24,043 nucleotides of DNA, taken from an uncultured Oscillospiraceae bacterium. GTDB taxonomy: Bacteria > Bacillota > Clostridia > Oscillospirales > Oscillospiraceae. The stretch is taken from assembly GCA_947627085.1 (NCBI GenBank), contig CANQUO010000006.1, forward strand, positions 1 through 24,043. Reading direction: 5' to 3'. This document shows positions 20,905 through 24,043 of the stretch, piece by piece. The position numbers and the translations under genes were made by a program. Each line of letters starts with the position of its first letter. Positions within the stretch are counted from its first letter, which is position 1. Below the pieces are notes generated by a model. The model saw only the letters and a list, made by a program, of their open reading frames with translations. It had not been told where the DNA came from and did not search any database.

Positions 20905-23148
20905 ATGAAATTCAACTTAGGCGAGTGGCGTATGCGCCCGGGCGTCAGGAGCTTCAACTGCGAGCAGATACGTCAGGTCCGTCAAAGCGCCGACGGACGG
21001 GAGATATATATTTTCGCCGTCCCCTACCGCAAGGACGAGCGCAGTATGGACGGCCCGGTGCAGGAGATTTCGGTCACCTCCCCGGGACCGGACATGATAA
21101 GGCTCCGCTCCGTCCACTTCAAGGGCGACCGGCGGAAAATGCCGGCCTTTGAGCTCAATGACGAGAACGTCCCCATGGGCCATTCGGAGAGCGGTAACGA
21201 GGTGGAGATAACCTCCGGGGACCTGCGGCTCGTCATACAGAAGAAGGACCCCTGCCTTTTCACCTGGTTTTATAAGGACGAGAAGCTCACCAATATAGGA
21301 AGCCGCTACGGCTCCTCGATGCTCAGCTACATCGAGACCCCCGAGGGGCCGTACATGCGCTGTCAGCTCCAGGTGGACGTGGGGGAGAAGATATACGGCC
21401 TTGGCGAGCGCTTCACGCCCTTCGTCCGCAACGGCCAGGTAATAGACATTTGGAACGAGGACGGCGGTACCTCCAGCGAGATAAGCTACAAAAACGTCCC
21501 CTTCTACATAAGCAACCGCAATTACGGCGTGCTGGTCAACGATCCCGGCCCCGTGTCCTTTGAGGTCTGCTCCGAGGCGGTGACCAAGGTGCAGTTCTCC
21601 GTGCCCGGTCAGCGCGTGGACTTCACCGTCATCGGCGCCCCGGACAGAAAGGGGGTCCTGGAGAGGTACACCGCCCTCTCGGGTCGCCCGGCCCTGCCGC
21701 CGGCCTGGACCTTCGGACTGTGGCTCACCTCCTCCTTCACCACCTCCTACGACGAAAAGACCGTCATGTCCTTCGTGGACGGTATGGCGGAGCGCGACAT
21801 ACCCCTCCGGGTGTTCCACTTCGACTGCTTCTGGATGCGTGAAAACGAGTGGTGCGGCTTTGAGTGGGATAAGGACATGTTCCCCGACGTGGAGGGGATG
21901 CTAAAGCGCATACACGAGCGCGGCCTCAAGGTCTGCGTCTGGATAAACCCCTATCTCGGCCAGAAGAGCGCTGTATTTGACGAGGCGGCGGAGAAGGGGT
22001 ATCTCCTCCGCAAGCCCAACGGCGACATATGGCAGTGGGACCTGTGGCAGGCGGGCCTGGCGGTGGTGGACTTTACGAATCCCGAGGCGGTGAAGTGGTA
22101 CCAGGATAAGCTCCGGGGCCTCATGGCCCAGGGGGTGGACTGCTTCAAGACCGACTTTGGCGAGCGCATACCCACGGACGTCGTATATTACGACGGGAGC
22201 GATCCGGAGCGGATGCACAACTACTACACCTACCTCTATAACAAGGCCGTTTTTGAGGTCGTGGAGGAGGTAAAGGGTCACGGCGAGGCGGTGCTGTTCG
22301 CAAGATCGGCCACCGTTGGAGGCCAGAAATACCCGGTACACTGGGGCGGCGACTGCAACTCCACCTTTGTCTCCATGGCCGAGTCGCTTCGCGGCGGGCT
22401 GGGGCTCTGTCTCTCCGGCTTTGGCTTCTGGAGCCACGATATAGGCGGCTTTGAGGGTACGGCCACGGCGGACCTCTACAAGCGCTGGCTGGCTTTCGGG
22501 CTCTTGAGCTCCCACTCGCGGCTCCACGGCTCCACCTCCTACCGGGTGCCGTGGCTCTTTGGCGACGAGGCCGTGGACGTGTGCCGGTATTTTTCCAAGC
22601 TCAAAAATACCCTGATGCCCTACCTCTACTCCCAGGCGGCCTATACCTCCCGCACCGGCGTGCCCATGATGCGGGCGATGGTGCTGGAATTTGACGACCT
22701 GGGCTGTGAGGACCTGGACCGCCAGTACATGCTGGGCGACGCCATTTTGGTGGCCCCGGTCATGCGGGAGGACGGCAATGTGGACTACTATCTGCCCCGG
22801 GGAAAATGGACCCACCTTCTAACCGGCGAGACGGTGGAGGGAGACGGCTGGCGGAGGGATAAGTATGACTACTTCTCCCTGCCCGTCTATGTCCGGGAGA
22901 ACGCGGTCCTTCCTGTCGGAGCCGTGGACTCAAGGCCGGATTACGATTACTCCGAGGGCCTGACGCTGAGGCTTTACAGCATAGCCGACGGCGCCAATGT
23001 CACGAGGGAGGTCGTGGACCTCACCGGCGAGACGGCCCTTCGCTTCACCGTCACGCGGAGCGGCGACAGGATAACGGTGGAATGTGATAAGAAATGTGAT
23101 TACCACATCGAGCAGTACGGCTCCGAGTGCGAGATCGTTAAGAAATAA
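20905..23148 (+). CDS. yicI: Alpha-xylosidase (GH31, YicI type)
   Basis: The enzyme removes alpha-linked xylose from the non-reducing end of xyloglucan oligosaccharides and isoprimeverose. The 747 residues compare with 772 in E. coli YicI. The nucleophile is D417 in CFKTDFGE and the acid/base is D483 in VHWGGDCNS, at almost the same positions as in YicI (416 and 482). FHFDCFWM (substrate-binding Asp and aromatic), SLRGGLGLCLSGFGFWSHDIGGFEG and LLSSHSRLHGS are also characteristic of the xylosidase branch. There is no signal peptide. GGAGG is 9 nt before the ATG. The GH42 gene follows after 15 bp, with its ribosome binding site overlapping this stop codon, so the two are coupled. Confidence 0.93.
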   Translation: MKFNLGEWRMRPGVRSFNCEQIRQVRQSADGREIYIFAVPYRKDERSMDGPVQEISVTSPGPDMIRLRSVHFKGDRRKMPAFELNDENVPMGHSESGNEVEITSGDLRLVIQKKDPCLFTWFYKDEKLTNIGSRYGSSMLSYIETPEGPYMRCQLQVDVGEKIYGLGERFTPFVRNGQVIDIWNEDGGTSSEISYKNVPFYISNRNYGVLVNDPGPVSFEVCSEAVTKVQFSVPGQRVDFTVIGAPDRKGVLERYTALSGRPALPPAWTFGLWLTSSFTTSYDEKTVMSFVDGMAERDIPLRVFHFDCFWMRENEWCGFEWDKDMFPDVEGMLKRIHERGLKVCVWINPYLGQKSAVFDEAAEKGYLLRKPNGDIWQWDLWQAGLAVVDFTNPEAVKWYQDKLRGLMAQGVDCFKTDFGERIPTDVVYYDGSDPERMHNYYTYLYNKAVFEVVEEVKGHGEAVLFARSATVGGQKYPVHWGGDCNSTFVSMAESLRGGLGLCLSGFGFWSHDIGGFEGTATADLYKRWLAFGLLSSHSRLHGSTSYRVPWLFGDEAVDVCRYFSKLKNTLMPYLYSQAAYTSRTGVPMMRAMVLEFDDLGCEDLDRQYMLGDAILVAPVMREDGNVDYYLPRGKWTHLLTGETVEGDGWRRDKYDYFSLPVYVRENAVLPVGAVDSRPDYDYSEGLTLRLYSIADGANVTREVVDLTGETALRFTVTRSGDRITVECDKKCDYHIEQYGSECEIVKK

Positions 23149-23163
23149 GGAGGTCAGCTCCAA

Positions 23164-24043
23164 ATGATAACCTTAGGAATGGCCTATTACCCGGAGCACT
23201 GGCCTCGCGAGCTCTGGGAGGAGGACGCAAGCCGCATGGAGGCCCTGGGAATAAGGGTGGCGCGCTTTGCCGAGTTTGCCTGGAGCCGCCTTGAGCCCCG
23301 GGAGGGACAGTTCGACTTTGGCTGGCTTGACGAGGCCATAGAGATATTCGCCCGCCACGGCATAAAAATAATCCTCGGCACACCCACCAACTGCGCCCCC
23401 ATGTGGCTATATAAGAGCCGCCCGGAGACCCTCCAGTGGGGACGGGACGGCAAACCCACCGACACCGGCATCCGGGGGCACCGGTGCATCGTCAGCCCTG
23501 TTTTCCGGCGCTACGCGGGGCGAATCGTGGACGAAATGGCAAAACGCTACGCGGGCAGGCCGGAGATATATGCCTGGCAGATAGACAACGAGCTTGAAAA
23601 CAGCCACTGCACCTGCCCGGCATGCCGCCGGGCCTTCAGACAGTGGCTCATGGACAAATACGGCACGGTGGATGCCCTGAACCGGGCCTGGGGGAACGCC
23701 GTGTGGAGCGGGGAGATAAGCGACTGGGAGGAGATAGAGCCGCTTCTGGCCCCGGACTGTATGCCGGACTGGCACAACCCGGCCTTCATGCTGGATTTTG
23801 AGCGCTTCGGGGCCTCAAGGACCACGGATTACGTGAATTTCCAGCGGGACATCATAAAAAAATACGACCCCGCCGCCGTGGTCACCACAAACGCCTGCTT
23901 CCCGGCCAACATGCCGGATTTCCATCAGGAGTTTGCCGGCCTTGACGTGGCGGCCTACGATAACTATCCGCCCATCCGTCCGCCGGAGGACCCGGAGGAG
24001 CTATACTCCAACGGCTTCGCCATGGACTTCGTCCGGGGCTTCA
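23164..24043 (+). CDS. Beta-galactosidase (GH42), 3' end outside window
   Basis: The first 293 residues are visible and run off the window end. The start MITLGMAYYPEHWPRELWEEDASRM and GIRVARFAEFAWSRLEPREGQFDF are the classic GH42 N-terminus. The acid/base is E143 in AWQIDNELEN, and the HCTCPACRRAF segment just after it supplies Cys residues of the family zinc site. The nucleophile Glu is expected near residue 310, past the end. There is no signal peptide, so it acts inside the cell, probably on galactose side chains of imported oligosaccharides. GGAGG (23149-23153) overlaps the GH31 stop codon, 10 nt before the ATG. GH42 enzymes are usually about 650-690 residues. Confidence 0.93.
   Translation, partial: MITLGMAYYPEHWPRELWEEDASRMEALGIRVARFAEFAWSRLEPREGQFDFGWLDEAIEIFARHGIKIILGTPTNCAPMWLYKSRPETLQWGRDGKPTDTGIRGHRCIVSPVFRRYAGRIVDEMAKRYAGRPEIYAWQIDNELENSHCTCPACRRAFRQWLMDKYGTVDALNRAWGNAVWSGEISDWEEIEPLLAPDCMPDWHNPAFMLDFERFGASRTTDYVNFQRDIIKKYDPAAVVTTNACFPANMPDFHQEFAGLDVAAYDNYPPIRPPEDPEELYSNGFAMDFVRGF

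Noticed and set aside
21901..22815. 304-codon minus frame opposite the GH31 gene
   Set aside because: It is antisense to a gene with complete catalytic motifs and has no recognisable domain or ribosome binding site.
1..24043. CRISPR arrays, tRNA/rRNA genes, phage or toxin-antitoxin genes
   Set aside because: No regularly spaced repeats, no tRNA-like or rRNA stretches, and no recognisable phage, transposase or toxin genes were seen.

Overview
The window looks like chromosomal DNA of a GC-rich anaerobic Bacillota, most likely a gut-type Clostridia (Oscillospirales-like). The reasons are the roughly 60% GC, strong GGAGG-type ribosome binding sites, frequent ATA (Ile) and AGG (Arg) codons, a KtrAB potassium system, an LplB/LplC/lipoprotein sugar importer without its own ATPase, a YesL (DUF624) protein, and cytoplasmic GH94/GH31/GH42/GH43 enzymes. 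The taxonomic call is inference; there is no rRNA or marker gene.

Left part (1-7330), housekeeping and small operons. A 5'-truncated ktrB and ktrA (+) are separated by a 162-bp foldback element. A highly structured intergenic repeat (1830-2095) follows. The methionine/cysteine gene metY (-) is preceded by a near-consensus promoter and a 24-codon leader ORF. The Met-Cys-Thr-Ser codons of that leader can pair with the metY Shine-Dalgarno, which suggests translational attenuation. On the same strand lie queH, a preQ1-type riboswitch, queT and galU, a queuosine-salvage group with galU at its end. On the + strand come a small DUF3784-like membrane protein, a GNAT pseudogene with its middle deleted, a second copy of the foldback element in the opposite orientation, and an intact GNAT acetyltransferase.

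Right part (7335-24043), an oligosaccharide locus organised around a divergent promoter region. Leftward: a GH43 enzyme with a CBM6-like tail, a remnant of an alpha/beta-hydrolase, and a cellobiose phosphorylase (GH94). Rightward: a LacI-type regulator, a long GH94-type phosphorylase, two ABC permeases (the first with an unusual four-helix N-terminal extension), a sugar-binding lipoprotein, YesL, a GH31 alpha-xylosidase and a GH42 beta-galactosidase cut by the window end. The palindrome GAAAACGTTTTC occurs exactly before the transporter and inside the long phosphorylase gene. Weaker versions lie in both divergent promoters. This is the likely operator of the local LacI protein.

Together the right-hand genes fit import of decorated beta-glucan oligosaccharides, best matched by xyloglucan oligosaccharides. 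Galactose, xylose and arabinose side chains would be trimmed inside the cell by GH42, GH31 and GH43. The cello-oligosaccharide backbone would be split by phosphorolysis, saving ATP. The substrate is inferred from the enzyme set, not shown directly.
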